The notes under the pieces were generated by a model. It made no database searches. It was not told where the DNA came from and saw nothing but the letters and a program-made list of their open reading frames with translations. Of a stretch of DNA of 64,000 nucleotides, positions 9,419-19,380 are shown piece after piece. Position 1 is the first letter of the stretch. Each line of letters opens with the position of its first letter. The stretch spans positions 183,204 to 247,203 of the forward strand of contig CANJCB010000002.1 of NCBI GenBank assembly GCA_947473305.1, read 5' to 3'. Source of the DNA: Rhodospirillales bacterium (GTDB lineage Bacteria; Pseudomonadota; Alphaproteobacteria; ATCC43930; CGMCC-115725). A program made the translations under genes and the position numbers.

Positions 9419-10443
9419 GCCCGCCGCGCGCGTCGGCGAGCGCTTCTGTCGAGGGGCCTCGCGTGCAGATGGAGTTCGCGGACAACAAGCTCCTGCCGGC
9501 CCTTTTCGGCGAGCGCGACCAATTCATCGGCCGGATCGAGCGGGAACTCGGCGTCTCCATGATGTCGCGCGGCAATCGTCTGGTGATCGCCGGTCCCCAG
9601 GAGCGCGCCGAGATCGCGCGGTCGACCCTGGCCTCGCTCTACGAACGGCTGGAACGCGGCCTCGAGGTCGATGCCGGCACCGTGGACGCCGCCCTCAGGA
9701 TGGCGCGTCATGAAGAGACGACGGGGGCCGACCGTTCGCCCGAGATCCGCACCCGCAAACGGCAGATCTCCGCGCGCTCGCCCGGCCAGGCCGCCTATAT
9801 CAAGGCTTTGAGGGACCACGAGCTTGTCTTCGGCCTGGGTCCGGCCGGCACGGGAAAGACCTATCTCGCGGTCGCCATGGCGGTCGATCTCCTGATGACC
9901 GGCAAGATCGAACGCATCGTGCTCTCGCGGCCGGCCGTCGAAGCCGGGGAACGCCTGGGTTTCCTGCCCGGCGATCTGAAGGAGAAGGTCGATCCCTATC
10001 TGCGCCCGCTTTACGACGCGCTCCACGACATGCTGCCGGGCGATCAGGTGGCCAAGCGTCTCGCCTCGGGCGAGATCGAGATCGCCCCGCTCGCCTTCAT
10101 GCGCGGCCGGACGCTGGCCAATGCCTTCGTGATCCTGGACGAGGCGCAGAACACCACCCCCGTGCAGATGAAGATGTTCCTGACCCGTCTCGGCGAGAAC
10201 GCCCGCATGGCGGTGACCGGCGATCTTTCCCAGGTCGACCTGCCGGTGGGAGCGTCCTCGGGTCTCAGCGATGCCATCGATACCCTTGACGGGGTGGAGG
10301 GCGTCGCCATGGTTACTTTCACGGCGGCGGATGTGGTCCGTCACCCCCTGGTCGCGCGCATCGTCAAGGCCTACGATGCGCGTCAGCACAACCGCAGAAA
10401 GGTCGTAAGCAAGGCTGCGCCCGCGGCGGAGCCTAAATCCTGA
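9415..10443 (+). CDS. ybeZ: PhoH-family ATPase (YbeZ-like)
   Basis: The 342-residue protein starts at a GTG overlapping the miaB stop. It has an N-terminal KH-like region (about 15-100) and a P-loop ATPase with Walker A GPAGTGKT at 142-149 and Walker B VILDEAQ at 239-245. PhoH/YbeZ proteins are RNA-linked ATPases that pair with the endoribonuclease YbeY in rRNA processing and ribosome quality control. The neighbouring ybeY gene, overlapping in TGATG, supports this over a phosphate-starvation role. Confidence 0.92.
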
Positions 10444-10970
10444 TGATGAAGAACGATCCTGACCCTTCCCCTGCAGCCAAGCTGACAGGGGTCGATATCG
10501 AAATTTCCGTGCTGTCCTCCGACTGGAGCGAGGCGCTTCCTGGCTTCGAGGAGATTTGCAGGCAGGCCGCCGACGCCGCGCTCGCGGCGGGGGACCTGGA
10601 GGCCGACGCCGCGGAACTCAGCCTCGTCCTGGGCGACGACCACCTGTTGCGGCAGCTCAATCGGGATTGGCGGGGCATCGACAAGCCCACCAATGTGCTC
10701 TCCTTTCCCTCGGGCGATACCCCGCCTCCCGGCGCGCCGCTGCTCCTGGGCGATGTGATCCTGGCCTTCGAGACTATGAAGGGCGAGGCCGCCGCGCAGG
10801 ACAAGACGCTCGGCGATCATCTCAGCCATCTCGTAATCCACGGCGTGTTGCATCTCCTGGGCTTCGACCACGAGGAGGCGGCGGAAGCCGAGGCCATGGA
10901 AGCGCTCGAAACCCGCATATTGTCAGGCCTCGGCATCGCCGATCCCTATCGCGAGGCGGCCCATGGCTGA
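10443..10970 (+). CDS. ybeY: Endoribonuclease YbeY
   Basis: The 175-residue metalloprotein has the family zinc motif His133-x3-His137-x5-His143 in HGVLHLLGFDH, and the upstream LNRDWRGIDKPTNVLSF segment containing the conserved RxxDKPTNVLSF core. It takes part in 16S rRNA 3' maturation and ribosome quality control. The start overlaps the previous stop as TGATG, with a second ATG one codon on. It overlaps the next gene by eight bases. Confidence 0.94.
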   Translation: MMKNDPDPSPAAKLTGVDIEISVLSSDWSEALPGFEEICRQAADAALAAGDLEADAAELSLVLGDDHLLRQLNRDWRGIDKPTNVLSFPSGDTPPPGAPLLLGDVILAFETMKGEAAAQDKTLGDHLSHLVIHGVLHLLGFDHEEAAEAEAMEALETRILSGLGIADPYREAAHG

Positions 10971-11865
10971 CGCATCGATAGGGACGCCGCCGCCCGAGGA
11001 GGACGGCCCGTTCCAGGGCCTGCGCAATTGGTTCCGCCAGTTGCGCAAGCTCAGGAACGGCGACGCCAATCTGCGCACGTCGCTCGCCGAGCTCATCGAG
11101 GAGCATGACGAGGAAGAGCCGATCGACCCGCAGGAGCGGCGGCTTCTCCAGAATATCCTCACCCTCCACGACGCGACCGCCGCCGACCTCATGGTGCCCC
11201 GGGTCGATATCGTGGCCATCGATATCTCCACGCCCTTCTCGGAACTCGTGCGTCAGGCTGCCGAGCACGGTCATTCCCGCATCCCGGTCTATCGGGAGAA
11301 TCTCGATGATGTGATCGGGATGATCCATGTGAAGGACCTGCTGCCCTATGCGGCGGAAGGCAAGACCGTGCCGCTGGAAGAGATCCTGCGCGCGCCGCTC
11401 TTCGTGGCGCCCTCGATGCCGGTGCTCGATCTTTTGGCCCAGATGCGCCAGCAGCGCACCCACCAGGCGCTGGTCATCGACGAATTCGGCGGGATCGACG
11501 GCCTGGTGACCATCGAGGACGTGATCGAGGAGATCGTCGGCGAAATCGAGGACGAGCACGACGATGCCGGCGCGCCGACCTTGATCGAAAGGTCGGACGG
11601 GACCTTTATCGCGGACGGACGGACGCCCATCGAGGATCTCCAGGAACGCACCTCGGTCAGGTTGCTGCCCGACGACGAGGAAGAAGAAGTCGATACCCTG
11701 GGCGGCCTCGTCTTCACGCTGGCCGGCCGCGTCCCCGCCCGGGGCGAGGTCATCAAGCATCCGAGCGGTGTCGAATTCGATGTGCTCGACGCCGATCCGC
11801 GACGGGTAAAACGGATCAGGATCCGCGGCCTGCCCCGCATCGAGGTTCCCGAAGAAGATGGCTGA
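10963..11865 (+). CDS. CorC/TlyC-like CBS-domain protein (hemolysin-family)
   Basis: This 300-residue protein has no membrane spans. It shows two CBS repeats at about 70-190 (MVPRVDIVAIDI, HSRIPVYRENLDDVIGMIHV, and HQALVIDEFGGIDGLVTIED) and a C-terminal CorC_HlyC domain from about 205. These are the soluble CorC/YbeX-type proteins. YbeX lies next to ybeY and lnt in many proteobacteria and has been linked to ribosome assembly and magnesium efflux; the hemolysin name is historical. It overlaps both ybeY and lnt. Confidence 0.9.
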   Translation: MADASIGTPPPEEDGPFQGLRNWFRQLRKLRNGDANLRTSLAELIEEHDEEEPIDPQERRLLQNILTLHDATAADLMVPRVDIVAIDISTPFSELVRQAAEHGHSRIPVYRENLDDVIGMIHVKDLLPYAAEGKTVPLEEILRAPLFVAPSMPVLDLLAQMRQQRTHQALVIDEFGGIDGLVTIEDVIEEIVGEIEDEHDDAGAPTLIERSDGTFIADGRTPIEDLQERTSVRLLPDDEEEEVDTLGGLVFTLAGRVPARGEVIKHPSGVEFDVLDADPRRVKRIRIRGLPRIEVPEEDG

Positions 11866-13489
11866 TCCCGGCGTCGGATCGCCCGCCGGCGTCGATTTCC
11901 GCGCGCCGGCGGAGCCGGTAGCCCCTCTGCAATATCTTGCCGCCTGGGTCGCCTCGCTGCGGGGATGGCGCCGCTACGGCCTCGCCTGGCTGCTGGGCGC
12001 GCTGGCCGCCGGGGCTTTGCCGCCCGTCGATCTGGTGCCGCTGCTGGTCGTTTCCTTCTGCGGCCTGGTCTGGCTTGCCGATGGCTGTCATGGATGGAAG
12101 AGAGCCTTCGGGGTGGGCTGGAGCTTCGGCTGCGGCTTTTTCGTCGCCGGCCTCTATTGGATCGCCGCGGCGCTCTTCGTCGATATCGCGATGTTCTGGT
12201 GGATGGTGCCCTTCGCGGTCTTCGGGCTGCCGGCTTTTCTGGGCATTTTCACGGGCGCGGTTCTTGTCTTCCACCGCGCCTTCTGCAAGGCCTTCGGGAT
12301 TGACGGTGTCGGGCGGACGCTCGTCCTGGCGGCGGGATGGTGCGGCGCCGAATGGCTGCGCGGCCATGTGCTGACGGGCTTTCCCTGGAACCTCGTCGGC
12401 TATGCCTGGTCCGGCGGATTTCCGGGCGGCACCGCGATGCTCCAGACGACCGCCTATGTGGGAATTTACGGGCTGAGCCTCCTGACCGTCGTCGCGGCCT
12501 GTCTGCCGGCGACGCTGGGGGACCTGGGGCGTCGCCATGTCCTGCCGACCGTTGCCGCCGCGGTTCTGATCGCCCTGCCCCTGATCGGCGGGATGGCCCG
12601 GCTGGAAGGCGCGCCCACCTCCTTCGTCCCGGGCACGACCCTCAGGCTGGTCCAGCCCTCCATCGCCCAGAACCTCCGTGCGACGGAGGAAACCCAGCGC
12701 GCCGATTTCCAGCGCCAGGTGATCCTCAGCACCGAGCCCGCGTCCGGGCCGCTCGCCGCCACGATCTGGGCGGAAGCCGGGGCGCCGCCCTTTATCGAAC
12801 GCAACGCTTCGGCGCGCCTTTCCTATGGGCTCGCGGCGCCCGAGGGCGGGCTGGTCATCGGCGGCACGGTCCGCACCGATTTCCAGCCCGCGCCGCCGAC
12901 CCATTACTGGAACAGCCTGGTGGCCGTGAAGCACTCGGGCGAGATCGTCGGCTTCTACGACAAGTTCCATCTCGTGCCCTTCGGCGAATATGTCCCGCTC
13001 CGCAACGTGCTGCCGATCGCCAAGATCACCGCGGGCAATGTCGATTTTTCCACCGGCCCCGGTCCCCGGACCCTGGACCTTCCGGGACTTCCGCCGGTCG
13101 GCCCGCTGATCTGCTACGAGGTCATCTTCCCCGGCGAGGTGGTAGATCCTTCCCGCCGGCCCGAATGGCTGCTCAATATCACCAACGATGCCTGGTACGG
13201 CTTCACCTCCGGACCCTTCCAGCATTTCGCGATCGCGCGGGTGCGGGCGGTGGAGGAAGGCCTGCCCCTGGTGCGCGTGGCCAACAACGGAATCTCGGGC
13301 GCCATCGATCCTCTTGGCAGGGTTGTCGCGAGACTAGGGCTCGACGCGGTAAGTTTCCTTGACGTTCCTTTGCCCCAGGCGGTCGCGGTGACTGTGTTCC
13401 ATCAGTATGGCGACAAGATACTTTTTGGTGGCTTGATTTTGATCCTTGTTTTCGCGCCATTTGTCGGACGAATAGGGCGGCAATTTTAG
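11858..13489 (+). CDS. lnt: Apolipoprotein N-acyltransferase Lnt
   Basis: The 543-residue inner-membrane enzyme has several N-terminal hydrophobic spans (about 40-245) followed by a periplasmic nitrilase-fold domain. The catalytic triad is intact: Glu306 (IWAEAGAPPF), Lys369 (FYDKFHLVPFGEY) and Cys419 (LICYEVIFPGE). It transfers the third acyl chain to the N-terminal cysteine of lipoproteins. A C-terminal hydrophobic span closes the protein. It ends the long co-directional run starting at fur. Its product would be needed to mature the CHAT lipoprotein encoded at 56913-60053. Confidence 0.95.
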   Translation: MADPGVGSPAGVDFRAPAEPVAPLQYLAAWVASLRGWRRYGLAWLLGALAAGALPPVDLVPLLVVSFCGLVWLADGCHGWKRAFGVGWSFGCGFFVAGLYWIAAALFVDIAMFWWMVPFAVFGLPAFLGIFTGAVLVFHRAFCKAFGIDGVGRTLVLAAGWCGAEWLRGHVLTGFPWNLVGYAWSGGFPGGTAMLQTTAYVGIYGLSLLTVVAACLPATLGDLGRRHVLPTVAAAVLIALPLIGGMARLEGAPTSFVPGTTLRLVQPSIAQNLRATEETQRADFQRQVILSTEPASGPLAATIWAEAGAPPFIERNASARLSYGLAAPEGGLVIGGTVRTDFQPAPPTHYWNSLVAVKHSGEIVGFYDKFHLVPFGEYVPLRNVLPIAKITAGNVDFSTGPGPRTLDLPGLPPVGPLICYEVIFPGEVVDPSRRPEWLLNITNDAWYGFTSGPFQHFAIARVRAVEEGLPLVRVANNGISGAIDPLGRVVARLGLDAVSFLDVPLPQAVAVTVFHQYGDKILFGGLILILVFAPFVGRIGRQF

Positions 13490-13544
13490 GACATCACAGT
13501 TTCGTGAGCGGGTTCTGTCTTGTGACGACTGTGTGAAGCTTAGG

Positions 13545-13574
13545 TTGACCGCATACAATTGTGTGAATTAATAA
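13545..13574 (+). promoter_or_regulatory. Probable promoter of the XRE regulator gene
   Basis: TTGACC at 13545-13550 and TAATAA at 13569-13574 are spaced by 18 bases in the 112-base gap after lnt. The spacer contains ACAATTGT, and TGTGA/GTGTGAA half-motifs recur between 13520 and 13567, which might be regulator contacts. The start codon follows 28 bases downstream. Confidence 0.5.
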
Positions 13575-13601
13575 GGCGACAGACTTACCAACTGGAAGAT
13601 C

Positions 13602-14054
13602 ATGGACGCCAAACCAACCGCCCCTCGCAAACGGCGCCAGAAGGCGGAACGCCCCAATCCCGTGGATGTCCATGTCGGAACGCGCGTGCGGTTGAGGCGG
13701 ACGTTGCTTGGCATGAGCCAGGAAAGACTGGGCGACGCCATCGGCCTCACCTTTCAGCAGGTCCAGAAATATGAGCGCGGCGCCAATCGGATTGGGGCGA
13801 GCCGCCTTTTCGATCTGAGCCGGGTCCTGGAAGTGCCGATTTCCTTTTTCTTCGATGATTTCGGCAATGCCCGCGAGCTTGCATCCTTCGCGGGCTTGCC
13901 CGCGGGCGAAGACAGCCGATACGATCCCGATCCGATGATGAAGCGCGAAACGTTGGAGCTTGTGCGGGCCTATTACCGGATCGGCGATCCCCAGATCCGC
14001 CGCCGGCTTTTCGATCTGACCAAGGCGATCGCCCAGGCCTGCGAAAAGCGCTGA
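13602..14054 (+). CDS. XRE-family helix-turn-helix regulator
   Basis: A 150-residue protein with a basic N-terminus (about 1-25) and an XRE helix-turn-helix at about 28-85 ([19 protein letters not shown], then [14 protein letters not shown]). A C-terminal region of about 65 residues ends in [13 protein letters not shown]. Proteins of this type are common in alphaproteobacteria between lnt and metK. The gene has its own promoter and is separated from metK by about 190 bases. Its targets are unknown. Confidence 0.85.
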   Translation: MDAKPTAPRKRRQKAERPNPVDVHVGTRVRLRRTLLGMSQERLGDAIGLTFQQVQKYERGANRIGASRLFDLSRVLEVPISFFFDDFGNARELASFAGLPAGEDSRYDPDPMMKRETLELVRAYYRIGDPQIRRRLFDLTKAIAQACEKR

Positions 14055-14125
14055 ACCCGGGGCTCGAGCGGTCGTAACGCCGCGCCCTCCCGGAGGCCCG
14101 CGAAAACGCTTGACGCCGCCCGCGG

Positions 14126-14142
14126 GCTCTTGCCACAAGAGC
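14126..14142. repeat. Perfect 7-bp inverted repeat upstream of metK
   Basis: GCTCTTG-CCA-CAAGAGC forms a perfect inverted repeat about 105 bases before metK, shortly after a TTGACG hexamer at 14110-14115. It could be an operator or a short RNA hairpin. The surrounding 14055-14246 shows no gene, and I did not recognise a known SAM riboswitch class in it. Confidence 0.4.
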
Positions 14143-14246
14143 GTCTATTGCGGTCTGGCAGGGGATATGGAACAGGCCGCTTCCCAGCTTCTGCTTGAGC
14201 AAAAGATCGAGCGGATCGTCTGCGATAACCCGTGGAAGGATAGACT

Positions 14247-15412
<1,166 letters not shown>

Positions 15413-15416
<4 letters not shown>

Positions 15417-16120
15417 CCGACGCGCCACAATATCATCGGACGCTCTATGGCCGGCGCCGCGGACGACCGCTGCGGTCCGGCCAGCAGGCGCTTTGGGACA
15501 ATCTCCTGCCGCGGCTGGCCTTCGCCCTGCCGGAATCGGGCGGGCTTGACCCCGCCTCGCTCTTCGACACCCCTCGTGACGAGATCTGGCTGGAGATCGG
15601 CTATGGCGGCGGCGAGCATCTCGCCGCCCAGGCGGAGGCCCATCCCGCCGTCGGCCTGATCGGCAGCGAGGTCTTCGAGAACGGGATCGCGCGTCTCCTC
15701 ACGGCCATCGATGAAGCCGGGCTTTCGAATATCCGCCTCCTGACCGAAGACGGCAGGGAGTTGCTGAAGAAGCTTCCCGACCGAAGCCTGGCCCGGGTCT
15801 TCATCCTGTTTCCCGATCCCTGGCGCAAACAGCGTCACCACAAGCGCCGCCTGGTTTCGACCGAGACGCTGGACGAGCTTGCCCGGGTCATGAAGGACGG
15901 CTCGGAACTGCGCCTCGCCACCGACCACATCGACTATCTGCGCTGGATGCTGGAGCGCGCGCCGGTGCATCCCGCCTTCGAATGGCTTGCGCGCCGTCCC
16001 GACGATTGGCGCGTCCGGACGCCCGACTGGCCCCAGACCCGCTACGAGCGCAAGGCCATCGCCGCCGGGCGCCGCCCACATTTTCTGCTCCTGCGCCGCA
16101 AACCCCGCATCGGAGTTTGA
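15413..16120 (+). CDS. trmB: tRNA (guanine-N7-)-methyltransferase TrmB with apparent CTG start
   Basis: The product, about 235 residues, shows the N-terminal [11 protein letters not shown] motif, the SAM-binding loop [29 protein letters not shown], and the C-terminal [10 protein letters not shown], all typical of TrmB, which makes m7G46 in tRNA. The open frame has no ATG, GTG or TTG before 15761, which lies after the SAM-binding loop. A CTG at 15413 overlaps the metK stop in CTGA and would give an N-terminus ([19 protein letters not shown]) of normal family length. I infer CTG initiation by coupling to metK; a sequencing error or other rare start codon is the alternative. Confidence 0.88.
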
Positions 16121-16121
16121 C

Positions 16122-17147
16122 GTGGCGGCGCTCGCGAAGATCCCGGTGATCGATGTCCGCGACGCGCGTGAGCCCGGCCTGGCAACCTTCCGTGTGGATC
16201 CTTCACGGCTCGATGCCCTTCTCATGTCGGGACGGAAGACTTACACCGCGCCGGGCCTGCGGATCGCGGACGCGCTCTCCCGGATCTGGGCCGAAAGGAA
16301 TGTGAGCCCCTATGCGGGCGAAGTCGCCGCTTTGGCCGCGACGCTTGGCAGGCCGGGGGCCTATCTCCTCAACTATTCCTACGAATGGGGTTGTACGACC
16401 GGTGCCTGCGAAGATCCGGAGAACGGCGGCGTCACTCTGTTGAGAACGCTGGATTGGCCTTTCGATGGTCTCGGGCGGAATGTCGTCGTGGCGCTTCAGC
16501 GGGGAGAGGCGGGCGATTTCGCGAATGTGACCTGGCCCGGCTTCGCAGGTGTCCTCACGGCGCTCGCCCCCGGCCGATTCGCCGCCGCGATCAATCAGCC
16601 GCCGCTGCGCCATACGCCCTTCGGCAAACCGGCCGATTGGTTTCTGACCCGGCTGGTGGTCTCGCGTAACAGCGCGATGCCCGCGACGCATCTTCTCCGC
16701 CGTGTTTTCGAGCGCTGCCGGACCTTCGAGGAAGCCCGGCATATGATCGAGAGCACCCCGATCTCGCTCCCGGCGATCTTTTCGCTCGCGGGCAAGGAAG
16801 CCGGCCAGGCCCTGGTCATCGAGCGCACCGAAACCGCCGCCTATGTGGCGTCCGAGCCCGCGGCCGCCAATCACTGGGCGGCGGCGGTGCGCCAGGGCCG
16901 CCCGCGCCATCCTTCAAGCGAACCGCGCCGTCGCGCCATGTCCGATCTCCTGTCCGTCAACCGCCGGGGAAGTGCCGACTGGGATTTCTCCTGGCTCACG
17001 CCGCCGATCCTGCAAGACGATACGCGGCTTGCCTTCGCCGCAAATCCTCGGAACGGGCGCATGAGCCTCGAAGGGTGGGAAAGCGATGGACGTGCGACCG
17101 AACGATTGACGCTCGATCTGCCCGCTCTTTTGGCGCGCGCCTCATGA
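16122..17147 (+). CDS. Acid-ceramidase/NAAA-like Ntn hydrolase, cytosolic
   Basis: This 341-residue protein matches the layout of acid ceramidase and N-acylethanolamine amidase: a pro-region of about 90 residues, then a putative nucleophile Cys91 (GCTTGAC), Arg108 and Asp111 in LLRTLDWPF, a WPGFAGVLTAL strand, TFEEARHMIESTPIS, and Asn250 in AAANHW followed by an Arg cluster at 269-271. Such enzymes self-cleave before the Cys and hydrolyse amides, often of fatty acids. There is no signal peptide, unlike the lysosomal enzymes. The GTG start lies one base past the trmB stop, so it is in that operon. The substrate is unknown. Confidence 0.75.
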   Translation: MAALAKIPVIDVRDAREPGLATFRVDPSRLDALLMSGRKTYTAPGLRIADALSRIWAERNVSPYAGEVAALAATLGRPGAYLLNYSYEWGCTTGACEDPENGGVTLLRTLDWPFDGLGRNVVVALQRGEAGDFANVTWPGFAGVLTALAPGRFAAAINQPPLRHTPFGKPADWFLTRLVVSRNSAMPATHLLRRVFERCRTFEEARHMIESTPISLPAIFSLAGKEAGQALVIERTETAAYVASEPAAANHWAAAVRQGRPRHPSSEPRRRAMSDLLSVNRRGSADWDFSWLTPPILQDDTRLAFAANPRNGRMSLEGWESDGRATERLTLDLPALLARAS

Positions 17148-17150
17148 ACC

Positions 17151-17178
17151 TTGCGACTCGCGGGAAATCGACTATATT
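17151..17178 (+). promoter_or_regulatory. Probable promoter of the rimP-nusA operon
   Basis: TTGCGA at 17151-17156 and TATATT at 17173-17178 are separated by 16 bases, right after the hydrolase gene. Transcription would begin around 17185 and pass through the attenuator-like hairpin at 17234-17262 before rimP. Confidence 0.55.
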
Positions 17179-17233
17179 GCCGAAAAAATAATAGTCCCAT
17201 AGATCCGGCTAAAAGGTTGGATCGCTAAAGCGG

Positions 17234-17262
17234 GTGGGCCGGCGGCCCACTTTTTCTTTTTT
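17234..17262 (+). terminator. Intrinsic terminator/attenuator in the rimP leader
   Basis: GTGGGCC-GGC-GGCCCAC forms a perfect 7-bp stem with a three-base loop, followed at once by a 12-base tract, TTTTTCTTTTTT. It lies between the promoter at 17151-17178 and rimP at 17312, so most transcripts should end here unless antitermination occurs. As the operon encodes NusA, a termination factor, feedback attenuation is a reasonable inference. It could also simply end the upstream metK-trmB transcript. Confidence 0.8.
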
Positions 17263-17311
17263 GGGGCTATAGGTTCAAGTCGCGATTTCAACAGATTAGG
17301 GTGATGGGCTG

Positions 17312-17803
17312 GTGATCGAGACGACCCAGATCGAGGCGTTGATCGCCCCCTCGCTGGAAGCGATGGGCTATAGCGTCGTGCGTGTCGCCTTGACGGGCGG
17401 CCGGCGCGCGACTCTGCAGATCATGGCGGAGCGGCTCGATGGGGCGGCGATGACGGTCGACGATTGCGCCGCCATCAGCCATTCCGTTTCCGCCATCCTC
17501 GACGTGGCCGATCCGATCGACGAGGCCTATATGCTGGAGGTGAGCTCGCCCGGCATCGACCGCCCGCTGGTCCGCCGCCGGGATTACGAGCGCTTCGCCG
17601 GCTTCGAGGCCAAGATCGAATTGAGCCGCCCGCTCGACGGCCGCAAGCGTTTCCGCGGCAAGCTTCTCGGCGTCGAGGAAGATGCCATAAAGCTCGCCGC
17701 CGAGGACGGGGAGGTCCTGTTGCCGCTTTCCGATGTGGCGAAGGCGAAGCTGGTTCTCACCGACGAATTGATCGCTGCGTCCCAGACGCAAGCAACCCAC
17801 TGA
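17312..17803 (+). CDS. rimP: Ribosome maturation factor RimP
   Basis: A 163-residue protein starting at GTG. It shows the RimP core VVRVALTGGRRATLQIMAE and the signature YMLEVSSPGIDRPLVRRRDYERF at about 71-93, with a C-terminal SH3-like domain (FRGKLLGVEEDAIKLAAEDGEV). RimP assists 30S subunit assembly. It opens the canonical rimP-nusA-ylxR-infB-rbfA-truB-rpsO-pnp cluster and is followed by nusA after 29 bases. Confidence 0.95.
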   Translation: MIETTQIEALIAPSLEAMGYSVVRVALTGGRRATLQIMAERLDGAAMTVDDCAAISHSVSAILDVADPIDEAYMLEVSSPGIDRPLVRRRDYERFAGFEAKIELSRPLDGRKRFRGKLLGVEEDAIKLAAEDGEVLLPLSDVAKAKLVLTDELIAASQTQATH

Positions 17804-17832
17804 ACATCCATCGCAAGGCCGAAAGACGACCC

Positions 17833-19374
17833 ATGGAAAGCACCGCTTCATATCCGCGTCCCGAGCTGCTTCAGGCAGCCGATACCGCGGCGCGCGACAA
17901 GAATATCGATCGCGACGAGGTCCTCCAAGCGATGGAGCAGGCGATCCAGAAGGCCGGACGCTCCAAGTATGGGCTCGAATACGACATCCGGGCCGAGATC
18001 GACCGCAAGACCGGCGAGATCCGGCTGCTGCGTTTCCGTGAGGTGGCCGAGCCGGTCGAGAACGAGGCGACCCAGATCACCCTCGCGACAGCCAAGAAAT
18101 TCAACGCGGACGCCCAGATCGGCGATTTCATCACCGATCCGCTCCCGCCCATCGATTTCGGCCGCATCGCCGCCCAGACCGCCAAGCAGGTCATCGTCCA
18201 GAAGGTCCGCGACGCCGAGCGTCAGCGCCAATACCTGGAATTCCGCGACCGCGTCGGCGAGATCGTCAACGGCCTGGTGAAGCGTGTCGAGTTCGGCAAT
18301 GTCATCGTCGACCTGGGCCGTGCCGAAGCGATCCTGCGCCGCGACGAGCTTCTGCCGCGCGAGACCTTCCGCCAGGGCGAGCGGGTTCGCGCCTATATCT
18401 ACGACGTGCGCCAGGAAGTGCGCGGCCCGCAGATCTTCCTTTCCCGCACCCATCCCCAATTCATGGCGAAGCTCTTCGCCCAGGAAGTGCCGGAAATCTA
18501 CGACGGGATCATCGAGATCCGCGCCGTGGCCCGCGATCCGGGCAGCCGCGCCAAGATCGCCGTGCTCTCCAACGACAGCGGCATCGATCCGGTCGGCGCC
18601 TGCGTCGGCATGCGCGGCAGCCGTGTCCAGGCGGTGGTGGCCGAGCTTCAGGGCGAGAAGATCGACATCATTCCCTGGTCCGGCGAGGCTGCAACCTTTG
18701 TGGTGAACGCGCTTGCCCCCGCCGAAGTCGCCAAGGTGGTGATGGACGAGGAGCAGCGCCGCATCGAAGTGGTGGTTCCCGACGACCAGCTGAGCCTCGC
18801 CATCGGCCGGCGCGGCCAGAACGTGCGCCTCGCCTCGCAGCTTACCGGCTGGGATATCGACATCCTGACCGAAGCCGAGGAATCCGAGCGCCGCACCGAG
18901 GAGTTCCGCACCCGTAGCCAGATGTTCATCGAAGCCCTGGACGTGGACGATGTGATTGCCCATCTGTTGGTGACGGAAGGCTTCACCTCGGTCGAGGAAG
19001 TCGCCTATGTGGCGGTCGAGGAATTGGCCGGTATCGAGGGCTTCGACGAGGAGATCGGCGGCGAGCTTCAGGAACGCGCCAAGATCTTCCTGACCGAGCG
19101 CGACGAGCGCTTCGAGACCAAGCGGGTGGAACTGGGCGTCACCGACGAGGTCGCCGCCCTTGAGGGCGTCACCCCCTCGATGCTCGTGGCCCTGGGCGAA
19201 AAGGGCGTGAAGACGCTCGACGACCTGGGCGATCTCGCGGGCGACGAGCTTGTCGAAATCGTGCAGGGCTCGCCCTACAGCGGGAACTCGAAACTCGACC
19301 AGGACGAGGCGAACACCATCATTATGGCGGCGCGTGCCCATTGGTTCACCGAAGACGAAGCAGTTAAGGAGTAG
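17833..19374 (+). CDS. nusA: Transcription termination/antitermination protein NusA
   Basis: The 513-residue protein has the NusA order: N-terminal RNA-polymerase-binding domain (about 1-130), S1 domain (about 135-200, with [21 protein letters not shown]), two KH domains (about 230-345, with [19 protein letters not shown] and [21 protein letters not shown]), and two C-terminal acidic helix-hairpin repeats (about 360-500). It binds RNA polymerase and nascent RNA to control pausing and termination. The stop TAG is preceded by TAAGGAG, which serves as ribosome-binding site for ylxR. Confidence 0.97.
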   Translation: MESTASYPRPELLQAADTAARDKNIDRDEVLQAMEQAIQKAGRSKYGLEYDIRAEIDRKTGEIRLLRFREVAEPVENEATQITLATAKKFNADAQIGDFITDPLPPIDFGRIAAQTAKQVIVQKVRDAERQRQYLEFRDRVGEIVNGLVKRVEFGNVIVDLGRAEAILRRDELLPRETFRQGERVRAYIYDVRQEVRGPQIFLSRTHPQFMAKLFAQEVPEIYDGIIEIRAVARDPGSRAKIAVLSNDSGIDPVGACVGMRGSRVQAVVAELQGEKIDIIPWSGEAATFVVNALAPAEVAKVVMDEEQRRIEVVVPDDQLSLAIGRRGQNVRLASQLTGWDIDILTEAEESERRTEEFRTRSQMFIEALDVDDVIAHLLVTEGFTSVEEVAYVAVEELAGIEGFDEEIGGELQERAKIFLTERDERFETKRVELGVTDEVAALEGVTPSMLVALGEKGVKTLDDLGDLAGDELVEIVQGSPYSGNSKLDQDEANTIIMAARAHWFTEDEAVKE

Positions 19375-19380
19375 ACCGCC

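Noticed and set aside
14055..14246. A SAM-sensing riboswitch upstream of metK
   Set aside because: No known class could be recognised by eye; only one short inverted repeat is clear. A covariance-model search would decide.
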